Shown here piece after piece: positions 1-8,936 of a stretch of 53,722 nucleotides of DNA. The translations under genes and the position numbers were made by a program. Within the stretch, counting starts at the first letter, position 1. Every line of letters begins with the position of its first letter. Below the pieces are notes generated by a model that saw nothing but the letters and a program-made list of their open reading frames with translations, was not told the DNA's origin and did no database searches. The stretch is from WJJR01 sp964440935 (GTDB lineage Bacteria; Zixibacteria; MSB-5A5; WJJR01): assembly GCA_964440935.1 (NCBI GenBank), contig CAYTTY010000026.1, positions 1 through 53,722 on the forward strand. Direction: 5' to 3'.

Positions 1-49
1 AGCTACGGTCCACTGATTACTTATACAAGGTACTTCTGGGACATAACAC
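1..49. repeat. Family B element, right end only (cut by window edge)
   Basis: Positions 16-49 read TTACTT...GTACTTCTGGGACATAACAC followed by TA. The reverse complement matches both ends of the complete family B element at 9767-9936 (core TCGTGTCCCRGAAGT). The shared TA at 50-51 is immediately followed by a family A element. The rest of this copy lies outside the window. Confidence 0.6.
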
Positions 50-51
50 TA

Positions 52-229
52 GAGCAATTGTCATAATTCCGTTCCGATTGAGAAGAGGCGAAACCCCGCT
101 TCATTGACACTCACTTTCGGGTGCCACGGGCCTTGAGGCCCGTGAACTGGGATCGTCCGAATGTGGAGCCACGGGCCTGAAGGGGCGTGGCGCCCCAATG
201 GAAACGGAAAATACTTCTGACAATTGCTA
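52..229. mobile_element. Family A MITE-like element, copy 1
   Basis: The ends are inverted repeats: left GAGCAATTGTCATAATTCC and, on the other strand, TAGCAATTGTCAGAAGTAT. They are flanked by TA at 50-51 and 230-231, taken as a target-site duplication. Inside is a second inverted pair of the GTGCCACGGGCC type (near 130-150 and 168-195). It encodes no protein; the open frame across it is an accident of the repeat. Confidence 0.75.
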
Positions 230-418
230 TAAGAGCCTATCAACTAAGGAGATAACCTGTCAGGGCAGGTCTTCGTGAAGCTGACACGCATGGCTTTGAC
301 TTACTCTCACGAAACAGAGCGCGTTGGCCTTTCTCAGCCTTGCTGGAAAACCCTGGTCGTTTCTCCGTTAAATGGTATAACTTCAGTAACTGAAGCTGTT
401 TTTTCAAGGGAACGTGCA

Positions 419-1939
419 GTGTTCAGGGTCAGTCATCGAGTCACGGATCACGCCAACTGTTCGGCACGAGTTCTGGTTGCCAGGTGCCTGATAGTCTTCG
501 GTCTCATGCTGGCCATGCCCAGCGGCCCCACGTATGCCGACGCATCCTTTGAGCGCATCGAAATTGAACTGGATAAGCCTGCCGATTGCTGGCTGGCCGA
601 TGACATCGACCGCGACGGCGACATCGATCTGGTCCTGATCCGGCAAGCAACGAATCCGGCCAACCCGGTCCACGAAGCTGTTGTCATTCGTCAGAATCCG
701 ACAGGACGGTTTGCCTACAGCGAACGTCAGGTATTCTCGCTGCATTCGACGGCGGGTGTTTATGATCTCGGCGATGTCGCCGCCGGAGCCAGTCTGGAAT
801 TGCTCCAACTGACCGACTCAGGATTGTATTACTACCAGGTCGACGGCGCCCTATTCGATACCGTCGCTCATACATTGATAACACCGTCGAACGCTCCGCA
901 CCTGCCCCCGATTGCCTCTCCCCAACACTGGGACTGCGCATGGTCGCTGTTCGACTCCGAAAAGGAAGCCGTTGTTCTTCCCTATCTCGATCATCTCGAC
1001 GTGTGGCGTCGCGACGATGCTGACCAGTACCGACACGCCGGCACGATTCCGTGCGCTGTTGCCGGACGGCGCGCACCCGATGGAACCGGATATCAGATGA
1101 TGCTGCCCGAATTGCAGGCGCACTCGTCGCCACACACATTGGAACTCTTTTTTGAGTCGGGAGATCACTGGCATGGTGTCCGACGATCCTCTTCGGATCA
1201 GACCGACTTTTCCACGAGCCTCTCGTTCGATGGCGAATCCTCGACCATCGGACAGGTAATGGGAATCGCTCCGGACTTCCGCGCCGGCTGCCTGATGCAG
1301 GACCTCAACGCCGACGGTGCGCCCGATGTGGTTCGCTGGACCAATCGCGGCGGCATCAACTCGGCGTCCTGTCGCATCGTCGTGTATTTCGGTCCCTTCA
1401 CAGAAACGCTTCCGGCACAGCCCCACTCAAATGTGTCTGTTGAGGGTGTCTATGGCTACCCCCGATTCGGTGATCTTAATGGAGATGGTCGCTTAGACAT
1501 GTTGGTGTGCGCAATGGAGACGGGTTCGTTGTCGACGGCGAAGATGTTTGTGATGAAACGGCTCTCGCTGCATCTGCTCGCCTACCGTCAGCGGGACGAT
1601 AACACCTTCTCCACTGTCGCCGACCGCCGCCAAAGCACCGACTACAGACTCGATCTCGACGTCCCCGATCCAATCCATGGCCCTTTGGTGACGTTTGCCG
1701 GCGACCTCGATGCCGACGGCTTCGATGATTTCGTTTTCCAGACAGGCTCCGACCGGTTGGACATATACCGGGGCCACCCGGAGGACATGATCGACGATGA
1801 CTCGCCTCAGCATCTGGAATGTGCTCCCGCGAGAAGCATCTCCTCATTCGATGTCGACGGTGACGGTCGGCAGGACTTGCTGCTGCATCACACCAATTCT
1901 GAAAACGGTAGTTCGATCACCGCCCTGCTGGCTCGGTGA
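419..1939 (+). CDS. Secreted FG-GAP/VCBS-repeat protein
   Basis: Predicted 506-residue exported protein of unknown function. The GTG at 419 is chosen because AAGGG lies eight bases upstream and a signal peptide follows at once (hydrophobic VLVARCLIVFGLMLAMPSGP, then TYADA). The frame is open upstream to 275, but that part looks non-coding. At least five aspartate-rich calcium-loop repeats are visible: DIDRDGDID, DLNADGAPD, DLNGDGRLD, DLDADGFDD and DVDGDGRQD. These are typical of FG-GAP/VCBS beta-propeller repeats, which bind Ca2+ and often occur in surface or adhesion proteins of FCB-type bacteria. It stands alone between two family A elements. The fold is well supported; the ligand is unknown. 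Confidence 0.75.
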   Translation: MFRVSHRVTDHANCSARVLVARCLIVFGLMLAMPSGPTYADASFERIEIELDKPADCWLADDIDRDGDIDLVLIRQATNPANPVHEAVVIRQNPTGRFAYSERQVFSLHSTAGVYDLGDVAAGASLELLQLTDSGLYYYQVDGALFDTVAHTLITPSNAPHLPPIASPQHWDCAWSLFDSEKEAVVLPYLDHLDVWRRDDADQYRHAGTIPCAVAGRRAPDGTGYQMMLPELQAHSSPHTLELFFESGDHWHGVRRSSSDQTDFSTSLSFDGESSTIGQVMGIAPDFRAGCLMQDLNADGAPDVVRWTNRGGINSASCRIVVYFGPFTETLPAQPHSNVSVEGVYGYPRFGDLNGDGRLDMLVCAMETGSLSTAKMFVMKRLSLHLLAYRQRDDNTFSTVADRRQSTDYRLDLDVPDPIHGPLVTFAGDLDADGFDDFVFQTGSDRLDIYRGHPEDMIDDDSPQHLECAPARSISSFDVDGDGRQDLLLHHTNSENGSSITALLAR

Positions 1940-1960
1940 TACACCATCCCCAGATACTTA

Positions 1961-2350
1961 CAGCAATTGTCATAAATCCTTTCCGTTTGCATCAGGGGGC
2001 CACGGGCCTCTTGTGGTGAGTCCGCCGTGGTGGATCGAACCATCAGGCCTGTGCATCCGCGTCTGCATAACCCCCCGTCCACGGGCCTCAAGGAGCCTGT
2101 TGAAAAAGTGCAAGAACTGATCATATCACGCACCGAGAAAGCGATCATCCGTAGGGGCGTACTGAGTACGCCCTGGCCCCGTAGCAGTTACGCGCAGAGG
2201 GCGTATTCAATACGCCCCTACGAAAGCACGTCTCCTGCATTGACACACGTTTTTCAACACACCCCTCAAGGCCCGTGGCACCCGGATGTCATCACGACAC
2301 ACACGGTGCCTCGCTTCTCCTCAATCGGAAATCTACAATGACAACCGCTC
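1961..2350. mobile_element. Family A element, copy 2, with nested palindromes
   Basis: Left end CAGCAATTGTCATAAATCC after TA (1959-1960); right end, reverse strand, GAGCGGTTGTCATTGTAGA, where the flanking TA has decayed to AA. Nested inside are GGGGCCACGGGCC / GGCCCGTGGCACCC arms, then CCTGTTGAAAAAG / TTTTTCAACACACCCC arms, then a central hairpin at about 2150-2222 (GTAGGGGCGTACTGAGTACG paired with GCGTATTCAATACGCCCCTA). Open frames across it are repeat artefacts. Confidence 0.75.
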
Positions 2351-2848
2351 AAACTGATCAACGGCTCCACCAAGCCCGGCTGGGGTGGGTTTCGTCGCTA
2401 CAGGCATCGACCCATCTCCTTGCCGTTCCCGTCCGCCGCGGCGTGAGAATCCAGAGTCTTTCGGCGCAGATGAAGAGACATTGGATCACCGCTCTCGTGC
2501 TTCGCTGTCGCGAAGCATGGGCGGGGATGACAGTGTTGTGATTATCGCAAAGAACGGCCGGGATTTGCAGTCAGGGCCAAGGACAATCCCCTGATATTTC
2601 ACCCGATGTTCAATCGAGACCGGAACCCAAATACAAAAACTGCGCCAGATAGAAGCCGCCCCGAGTCTATCGCCCACACTCATCCAATTTTCATACAAAT
2701 TCACGAGTCCACTCAATCCGTCCCCCCCACCGTCCGATAATTGAAGAGGACCCGTTGGTCTGTAAGTTTATTGGAATAATTAAGTTACGGGCACTGAGGG
2801 GGTAAAGCATATTTCATGCCAAATTCGCCCAACCATCATATTCGGTTG
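2351..2848. other. Non-coding stretch upstream of rpoN with decayed repeat
   Basis: No credible gene. The segment near 2420-2545 carries fragments also seen elsewhere in the window (TTCCCGTCCGCCGCGGCG, compare 9666-9710, and a small TTCGCTGTCGCGAA hairpin), so it is probably worn repeat material. From about 2550 to 2848 I see nothing recognisable. Confidence 0.4.
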
Positions 2849-2876
2849 TTGCAAATATAGCATTCGTGGGTATATT
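2849..2876 (+). promoter_or_regulatory. Candidate sigma-70-type promoter for rpoN
   Basis: TTGCAA at 2849-2854 and TATATT at 2871-2876, separated by 16 bases, about 100 bases before the rpoN start. It was found by eye only. Confidence 0.4.
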
Positions 2877-2977
2877 AGAGTGGTGATTGGACGGTTTCGC
2901 AGTCTGTCCAGTCGCCCCAACGCATTTGGATTCATTGACTTATAGAGCATCATCGTCCGGATTCAAGAGAGGGACTC

Positions 2978-4585
2978 GTGAGACTCGAACTCGGTCTAAG
3001 ACAGAAACTAACGCTGGCGCCACAGCTCATTCAATCACTGAAGATGCTGCAGATGCCGCTTCTCAAACTGGAGGCGGAGTTGCGCCAGGAACTCTCCACC
3101 AACCCTATGTTGGAGGAAGTCGAAGGTCCTGAAACCGAGGAAGCGGACGCCGAACAGGAGCAACTCAACGAGACCGAGACAACTGAGTCCTCTAACGATG
3201 ACTTTGATTGGGAGAACTATCTCGACGAGGATTCGGAGTTTGTTCCGCGCAAGATGAGTGAGTCGCCCGACGAGTCGTGGGAACGAACCCCGATTGTCGA
3301 GACCTCGCTGTACGATCACCTGACAGAGCAATTGAAGCTCTCCAAACTCTCCCATGAGGAACTGGAGATCGGCGAGTTTATCATCGGCAATATCGATCCG
3401 AACGGTTTGCTCTCGATGTCGGTCGAGGAGTTGGCCGAGGCGCTAAAGTGCCCGGCCGAAAAAGTTGAGAAGGTCCTCAAAGTCGTGCAGAGTTTTGACC
3501 CTCCCGGAGTCGCCGCGCGCGACCTCAAGGAGTCCCTCCTCATTCAGCTCAACCAACGTGATCTGTCCGATAGTCTCGCCGCCGCAATTGTTCGTGAGCA
3601 CTGGCACGAACTCGATCGCAAAACGCATACACAACTGGCGAAATCGATGAACGTCAGCGTCGAGAGAGTCCGCGAGGCGATGGATGAACTCAGGACACTT
3701 TCGCCACGGCCGGCGCAAGGCCGCTTCACCACGGCCGCCCTGCCGGTGGTTCCGGATCTCGTTGTCGAACGCGTGGATGATGAGTACGTCATTTACCATA
3801 ACGATCGTCACCTGCCCCATTTGCGTATCACCTCGGCCTACAAGGACATCATGCGCAAAGGCAAGAAGACGGCGCCGGAAACGCGAAAATACGTCAAAGA
3901 CAAACTGGACCAGGCCCGTTGGCTGCTGAATGCCATCACCCAACGGCGCTCGACCATGACCAAAGTGATGGAAGCAATCGTTGAGGAGCAAAAAGAATTT
4001 TTCGAGAAGGGTCCCCAGTTCCTCAAGCCGTTGCGCATGAGCGATATTGCCGACAAGGTCGAAATGAACGTCGCCACTGTATCGCGCGTCTCAAAGGAAA
4101 AATACGTTCAGACACCCCAAGGCGTCCGGGAGATCAAATCATTCTTCTCAGGCGGCGTTGAGACCGCCGACGGCGACCCGATGAGCAAACGGAATGTCAA
4201 AACGCGACTCGCCGAGTTGATCGACAAGGAGAACCCCGCCAAACCGCTCTCCGACCAGGAGATCTACAAGCGTTTGAATGCCGAGGGGATCAAACTGGCC
4301 CGGCGCACGGTCACAAAATACCGCGAAGAATTGAAAATCCCGGCGGCCCGCTTCCGGAAACGCGAATCGACACCGGATAACTCAACAGAGAATGGATCCG
4401 ACGAGAACTCATCCGACGCCAAGGAGAAGCCCAAGCCGGTTTTGGACCGTTCCGAAATCAACGACGGTTTCTCCGGACATCCCAATGAGGCGGGGGCCGA
4501 GGTGGATGACGATGATGAACCACCTGTCTTCCGTCGCCCCGATAAGCCATCGACCAGCCCGACCATTCCCTACCATAAGGCGTGA
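2978..4585 (+). CDS. rpoN: RNA polymerase sigma-54 factor RpoN
   Basis: Sigma-54 directs RNA polymerase to -24/-12 promoters that need an AAA+ activator. The 535-residue product has the usual three parts: a Q/L-rich region I at the start (LELGLRQKLTLAPQLIQSLK...), an acidic linker at about 46-90, the core-binding and helix-turn-helix regions, and the RpoN box ARRTVTKYRE at about 441-450. The start is a GTG preceded by AGAGAGGG. Sigma-54 proteins normally stop a few residues after the RpoN box; here about 73 further hydrophilic residues follow, rich in D, E, S and P. glpX, hpf and hprK follow on the same strand. rpoN beside hpf is a common arrangement. Confidence 0.96.
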   Translation: MRLELGLRQKLTLAPQLIQSLKMLQMPLLKLEAELRQELSTNPMLEEVEGPETEEADAEQEQLNETETTESSNDDFDWENYLDEDSEFVPRKMSESPDESWERTPIVETSLYDHLTEQLKLSKLSHEELEIGEFIIGNIDPNGLLSMSVEELAEALKCPAEKVEKVLKVVQSFDPPGVAARDLKESLLIQLNQRDLSDSLAAAIVREHWHELDRKTHTQLAKSMNVSVERVREAMDELRTLSPRPAQGRFTTAALPVVPDLVVERVDDEYVIYHNDRHLPHLRITSAYKDIMRKGKKTAPETRKYVKDKLDQARWLLNAITQRRSTMTKVMEAIVEEQKEFFEKGPQFLKPLRMSDIADKVEMNVATVSRVSKEKYVQTPQGVREIKSFFSGGVETADGDPMSKRNVKTRLAELIDKENPAKPLSDQEIYKRLNAEGIKLARRTVTKYREELKIPAARFRKRESTPDNSTENGSDENSSDAKEKPKPVLDRSEINDGFSGHPNEAGAEVDDDDEPPVFRRPDKPSTSPTIPYHKA

Positions 4586-4714
4586 CCAATCGCTTGCACA
4601 ATCGATTGCTCCGCGTACGGGATCACTGTATCATTCATATGATGCTCAATGAACGCGTCAGATGGACCGGAGCGTATGTCTAACTCTATCCCGTAACAAC
4701 ACACAGGGGCTTTT

Positions 4715-5692
4715 ATGGATCGCAATCTGGCATTGGAAATCATACGTGTCACCGAAGCCGCCGCGCTGGCAGCGGCCCGGTGGCTGGGCAAAGGCGATGG
4801 ACCGGCAGCCGACCAAGCCGCCACTGACGCCATGCGCAACGCATTCGATGATGTGGAATTCGATGGCACCATCGTAATTGGTGAAGGGGAACGTGATGAA
4901 GCGCCGATGCTCTATATAGGGGAACGGGTCGGTACCGGCCATCCACCGGCGGTCGACATTGCGGTCGATCCGCTCGAGTGTACAAACTCGGTGGCCTATG
5001 CCCGCCCGAATGCTCTCGCAGTCGTCGCAATGGGAAACGGTGGTCACTTTCTCAACGCACCCGATACCTACATGGAGAAGATTGCCGTATCCAATCTCGC
5101 ACGCGATGCGATATCACTGGAAAAGACTCCCACCGAGAACCTGAAGGACATTGCCAAGGCGCTCGATCGCTACGTTGAAAACCTCACGGTGGTCATTCTC
5201 GATCGTGATCGTCACAGGGATCTCATCGACGAGGTCCGTGCTACTGGGTGCCGGATTCAGTTGATTCCTGATGGTGACGTGTCAACCGCGATCGCCACTG
5301 CACTGCCCGGGACCGGGGTCGATGTGCTGATGGGAACTGGTGGCGCGCCGGAGGGTGTGTTGGCGGCCGCGGCGTTGCGTTGTGTCGGCGGCGCCATGCA
5401 GGCACGGCTCAAACCCCGTAATGAGGCCGATGCCGAGCGTACCAAAAGGATGGGCGTGACCGATTTGAACCAGATCTTCACCGAGAATGATCTCGCCCGG
5501 GGCGAGGATATCATGTTCGCCGCCACCGGCGTCACCAACGGTGACATGCTGCGCGGCGTTATATTTCAGAAGGGTGGTGGCATGACTCATTCGATCGTAA
5601 TGCGCGCCCGGACCCAGACGATTCGCTTTATCGAAACGCATCATTCATTTGATGGCAAGCCTGTCTATGTCAGGCGCGATGTTCGCGCCTAA
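4715..5692 (+). CDS. glpX: Fructose-1,6-bisphosphatase class II (GlpX)
   Basis: Hydrolyses fructose 1,6-bisphosphate to fructose 6-phosphate, the committed gluconeogenic step, in the cytoplasm. The 325-residue length matches the family. Diagnostic stretches are DGTIVIGEGERDEAPMLYIG, VDIAVDPLECTN, FLNAPDTYMEK and the later GTGGAPEGVLAAAAL. The start has AGGGG upstream. In the metal-binding loop, family members usually read DP-[LI]-E-G-T; here the glycine is cysteine (DPLECT), which is unusual and might be neutral or redox related. It sits between rpoN and hpf. Some homologues also act on sedoheptulose 1,7-bisphosphate. Confidence 0.93.
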   Translation: MDRNLALEIIRVTEAAALAAARWLGKGDGPAADQAATDAMRNAFDDVEFDGTIVIGEGERDEAPMLYIGERVGTGHPPAVDIAVDPLECTNSVAYARPNALAVVAMGNGGHFLNAPDTYMEKIAVSNLARDAISLEKTPTENLKDIAKALDRYVENLTVVILDRDRHRDLIDEVRATGCRIQLIPDGDVSTAIATALPGTGVDVLMGTGGAPEGVLAAAALRCVGGAMQARLKPRNEADAERTKRMGVTDLNQIFTENDLARGEDIMFAATGVTNGDMLRGVIFQKGGGMTHSIVMRARTQTIRFIETHHSFDGKPVYVRRDVRA

Positions 5693-5734
5693 CCCAGCTT
5701 CGATGTCTGTCTTCGGCAGAGAAAGGACGTGTCT

Positions 5735-6094
5735 ATGGAAATCCGGATGACCGCCCGCCGCTTCGATCTCACGGACTCGATTCGTGAGCACATCAACAGC
5801 CGTTCCGACCAATTGGAAAAGTTCTTCAATAATATCATCGATCTCCACTGGGTCTTGGAAGCCGATAAACACCGCCAACAGGCTGAAGTGAGCGCCAAGG
5901 TGTACGGGACTGTGCTGGTGAGCACTGCTGAGACCACCGACATTTATGCATCGATTGACGAGGCGTCGGACAAGATGCAGGCGCAGTTGAAGAAGTATAA
6001 ATCACGACTCAAAGACCGCGATCAGAGGTCGGTTGCTGATAACAAGGGCATGCAGTCGTTTGCCACCGATGCCCCCGATGCACCGGAGGCGTAA
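5735..6094 (+). CDS. hpf: Ribosome hibernation-promoting factor, short form
   Basis: HPF/YfiA-family protein that binds the 30S decoding region and puts ribosomes into an inactive state during starvation. The 119-residue product has the beta-alpha-beta-beta-beta-alpha pattern (EIRMTARRFDLTDSIREHI..., then AEVSAKVYGTVLVSTAETTDIYASIDEASDKM). It lacks the C-terminal dimerisation domain of long HPF. ATG at 5735 is preferred over the in-frame GTG at 5729 because AAAGGA lies seven bases before it. hprK starts nine bases after its stop, so the two are probably co-transcribed. Confidence 0.92.
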   Translation: MEIRMTARRFDLTDSIREHINSRSDQLEKFFNNIIDLHWVLEADKHRQQAEVSAKVYGTVLVSTAETTDIYASIDEASDKMQAQLKKYKSRLKDRDQRSVADNKGMQSFATDAPDAPEA

Positions 6095-6103
6095 AGACCA
6101 CTC

Positions 6104-7072
6104 ATGATCGATGTCACCGTTGAGCGCCTGCTCGAAGACAGGCGCAATCAATTCGAGTTGACTCTGCTGGCGGGTCGGAGCGGTCTGAAGCGCCGCATCC
6201 TCAACGCCGAGATCCATCGGCCCGGACTCGCCCTCTCGGGGTTCACGGAGCGCTACCCCAACAAGCGAACACAAGTCCTCGGTGAAACCGAGCACGCTTT
6301 CCTCGAATCTCTCGATCCGGAAACACGACGCCAGACGCTTGATCGGTTGTTCCAACTTGAATTGCCGCTGTTCATCATTTCCAAGAACCTTCCGGCGCCA
6401 CCGGAAATGCTCGAGTTGGCGGAACAATACGGGACCTCACTTCTGGGTACACGGCTGTCGACCACCGAACTGGTGGCGCGCCTCCAGGTGTATCTCGAAG
6501 TTCGCTTCGCACCACGGACACAGATTCACGGGACGCTGGTCGACGTTTACGGTGTCGGTCTGCTGTACACCGGGAAATCGGGTATTGGGAAATCAGAAAT
6601 CGCACTTGATCTGGTCGAACGCGGGCACCGGCTGGTGGCCGATGATGTGGTCCGCATCACCCGCCGCTCCGAAGGTGTGATCATCGGCAGTGCCGGTGAG
6701 CGTTTGGGCCATCACATGGAAATTCGCGGCATCGGCATCATCAACATCGGCAAGCTCTTCGGTATTCGTGCGGTTCGTCAGCAAAAGCGCATTGAAGTTG
6801 AGGTGCGTCTGGAATTCTGGCGCGAGCAGGTGCAATACGAGCGCCTGGGGCTGGAAGACAAATACACGACGATTCTGGGGACACAGATTCCGTTCGTCAC
6901 CATCCCCCTCTCCCCCGGCAAGAACATCACGGTCATTTCCGAAGTGATCGCGATGAATCATATGCTCAAGGTCTACGGCGTGCACACCCCGCGCGAATTC
7001 TCCAAATCACTGGCCGAGGATATGATGCGCCGGCACGCGACAGCGCAGTACCTCGAATCGGATACCGAGTAG
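6104..7072 (+). CDS. hprK: HPr kinase/phosphorylase
   Basis: Bifunctional enzyme that phosphorylates or dephosphorylates HPr on its regulatory serine. The 322 residues show the N-terminal HprK domain (1-130), Walker A GKSGIGKSE (about 157-165), the catalytic DD at about 180-181 and the HPrK signature EIRGIGIINIGKLFG (about 206-220). In many Gram-negative bacteria hprK sits with rpoN, hpf and PTS-Ntr genes; here no HPr, EI or EIIA gene follows, so its partner must be encoded elsewhere. A GC-rich stem-loop (7129-7148, GACCCGG/CCGGGTC) lies downstream, without a T-run. Confidence 0.94.
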   Translation: MIDVTVERLLEDRRNQFELTLLAGRSGLKRRILNAEIHRPGLALSGFTERYPNKRTQVLGETEHAFLESLDPETRRQTLDRLFQLELPLFIISKNLPAPPEMLELAEQYGTSLLGTRLSTTELVARLQVYLEVRFAPRTQIHGTLVDVYGVGLLYTGKSGIGKSEIALDLVERGHRLVADDVVRITRRSEGVIIGSAGERLGHHMEIRGIGIINIGKLFGIRAVRQQKRIEVEVRLEFWREQVQYERLGLEDKYTTILGTQIPFVTIPLSPGKNITVISEVIAMNHMLKVYGVHTPREFSKSLAEDMMRRHATAQYLESDTE

Positions 7073-7128
7073 CGAAACCCCTCGTCAGGTGTATAACCGT
7101 TTGTGCCGCAACGGCTGGCATATTCCTT

Positions 7129-7148
7129 GACCCGGCCGTGTCCGGGTC
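7129..7148 (+). other. Stem-loop after hprK
   Basis: GACCCGG-CCGTGT-CCGGGTC forms a perfect 7-bp stem. There is no T-run on the plus strand, so it may stabilise the mRNA 3' end rather than terminate. Confidence 0.35.
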
Positions 7149-7237
7149 GATAAATGAACAAGGGACAGCCTATTTGCCGCGTATAGTGAAAGCGTGATGG
7201 CTGGAGTGGCTTAGCGTTAGGGAGGGAACATACAGTT

Positions 7238-8146
7238 ATGCCCAGGGACGGATCGAAGGCAGAACTCAAAGTCGGAATAACGGTTCTACTGGCCGTGACC
7301 ATCTTTGTCGCGGCGATTTTCTGGGTGCGTGGTGCGCAAGTGAGCCGGGAAACGCGGCACATGTCGGTGTGGTTCCCCGATGTTGGATCCCTGGAAACCG
7401 GTGACCCGGTCTCCGTGTCGGGCGTGCGTACCGGGAAGGTCCAGGGCATTCAACTCTCTGAAGGTGGCGTGCTCGTCGATATCGAAATCGCCCAATACGT
7501 CAATCTTCGCAGTGATGCGCGTTTCGCGATTCGGAATATCGGGTTGATGGGTGAACGGTTTGTCGACGTGGCAACGGGACTCTCCGATGACCCGTGGCCG
7601 GCCGATTCGATTCCTCACGGCATCAACGAAACCGGTATTCCTGAAGTCATGGGTGTCATGGGAAGTGTCACCGAAGAGATCCGCGAACTCGTCCGCGCCA
7701 TTCGATCAACGATCGGTTCGGATGAAACGCTCAACCGGCTGGTCACGGTCTCCAAGAATCTCGATCGCCTCTCCGAGCAGACAGCGAACATGGTCGAAAC
7801 GAACCGTGCGGGCATTGCGGATGCCATTGAAGACCTGCGCGTCGCCGCCGAAGATCTCAAACAAACTGTTGCCGCCAGCGAAACCGCGATTGAACACACC
7901 ACCGAACGGTTTGATTCCGCCGCGGTGAATCTGAATCGGTTCGTCGACGGTCTCGATTCCCTATCCCAAAATGTCCACCGGCTGGTCCAGGATGTTCACT
8001 CCGGTCGTGGTACGGTCGCGCGGCTGATCAACGACGATCAACTCATTCGGCGCTGGGAGACCACCGCTGCCGAAATCGATGCGCTCATTGCCGACATCCG
8101 CGAAAACCCCGGCAAGTATATCAATGTGAAAGTTGAGATTTTCTAA
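7238..8146 (+). CDS. MCE/MlaD-family lipid-transport protein
   Basis: MCE proteins form rings or tubes in the periplasm that carry phospholipids between membranes, normally with an MlaE permease and MlaF ATPase. The 302-residue product has one N-terminal membrane anchor (about 11-29, VGITVLLAVTIFVAAIFWV), one MCE domain (about 38-115, with VWFPDVGSLETGDPVSVSGV) and a long alpha-helical region (about 140-270). It ends NPGKYINVKVEIF, a common MCE tail. No mlaE or mlaF is adjacent in this window. Its stop is 28 bases from the end of a convergent broken gene. Confidence 0.9.
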   Translation: MPRDGSKAELKVGITVLLAVTIFVAAIFWVRGAQVSRETRHMSVWFPDVGSLETGDPVSVSGVRTGKVQGIQLSEGGVLVDIEIAQYVNLRSDARFAIRNIGLMGERFVDVATGLSDDPWPADSIPHGINETGIPEVMGVMGSVTEEIRELVRAIRSTIGSDETLNRLVTVSKNLDRLSEQTANMVETNRAGIADAIEDLRVAAEDLKQTVAASETAIEHTTERFDSAAVNLNRFVDGLDSLSQNVHRLVQDVHSGRGTVARLINDDQLIRRWETTAAEIDALIADIRENPGKYINVKVEIF

Positions 8147-8174
8147 GGGGAATGAGACATTCTGTCGGTCACCA

Positions 8175-8570
8175 CTACGGCCCATCCGATGACTCGTGAA
8201 AGTCCTCCCGGCTGATGACCGTCAGAGAGTCACCTAAGACTCGTAATGTCACACGCTCGCCCCAAGCGTCGCCCGCATCGGCGCCGAAAGATCGTGTATA
8301 GATCAGCGCCTCAGACTCTTCGTATTTGACTGAATCGATGGCGAGTCTCACGTAGAGACCACAGTCCAGCGCGTTCAACACCACATCGGCTAGAATCCAG
8401 CGCTCATTTGATCTGTCACGAGTCCAAAGTGTTGCCGCAGCAGTCAGAGACGTTGAGAACTGACCACTCATGTAGAGAGCGACAGCGTGTGCTCCCCGGA
8501 GAGTCCGGTAGCGCTGTTGCAGGTGACGAGGCCAATCTGCACCCACCATGGTCATGAGATTATTGCCGGT
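8175..8570 (-). pseudogene. 3' part of SH3-type secreted protein gene, cut off by family A element
   Basis: The 131 codons here (TGNNLMTMVGADWPRHLQQR...) have no start of their own; the open frame continues into the repeat. Joining base 8570 to the TA at 8937-8938, which removes the element and one TA, gives GGC TGG CTA ACC GGC AAT, that is ...DLGGWLTGNNLMTMV.... This continues the upstream part in frame and completes the GxWL....L end of a bacterial SH3 domain. The intact gene would encode about 255 residues. The C-terminal half is a mixed alpha/beta region I do not recognise. Confidence 0.8.
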
Positions 8571-8572
8571 TA

Positions 8573-8936
8573 GAGCGGTTGTCAGAATACTTTTCCGATA
8601 GAAAATTAAGGTGGGTGCCAGATCACTCAACCCCAGAGGTCGCGTATCGGATTCTGACGTTTCCCGAAAGTCGTGTGCCACGGGCCTGAAGGCCCGTGCT
8701 GAAAACACTGCTGACTATCATCATCTCAGACCGGGGAGGGCGAGGCTCCTGCCGAGCCGCGGTGTGGAACATGCCCTTGCGGCTCGCCGGTCCGCCGCGG
8801 CGGATCGCCCTCCCGAGGGCGCTGATTCTTGGGGCTTTGTCAACACGTCCCTGAAGGCCCGTGGCACACAAATGTCATCACGTAACACACGGTGCCTCGC
8901 TTGTCCTCAATCGGAAATTTATTCTGACAATCGCTA
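8573..8936. mobile_element. Family A element, copy 3, inserted in a gene
   Basis: Left end GAGCGGTTGTCAGAATACTT after TA (8571-8572); right end, reverse strand, TAGCGATTGTCAGAATAAAT before TA (8937-8938). The flanking gene halves prove the boundaries, since one TA belongs to the original gene. The interior carries GTGCCACGGGCC arms and a GGGGAGGGCGAGGCTCCTGC module shared with 13960-14035 and 53700-53722. Confidence 0.88.

Noticed and set aside
2027..2541. Overlapping plus-strand open frames of 88-104 codons
   Set aside because: They cross family A copy 2 and its decayed flank; similar frames arise in other copies and the peptides show no domain.
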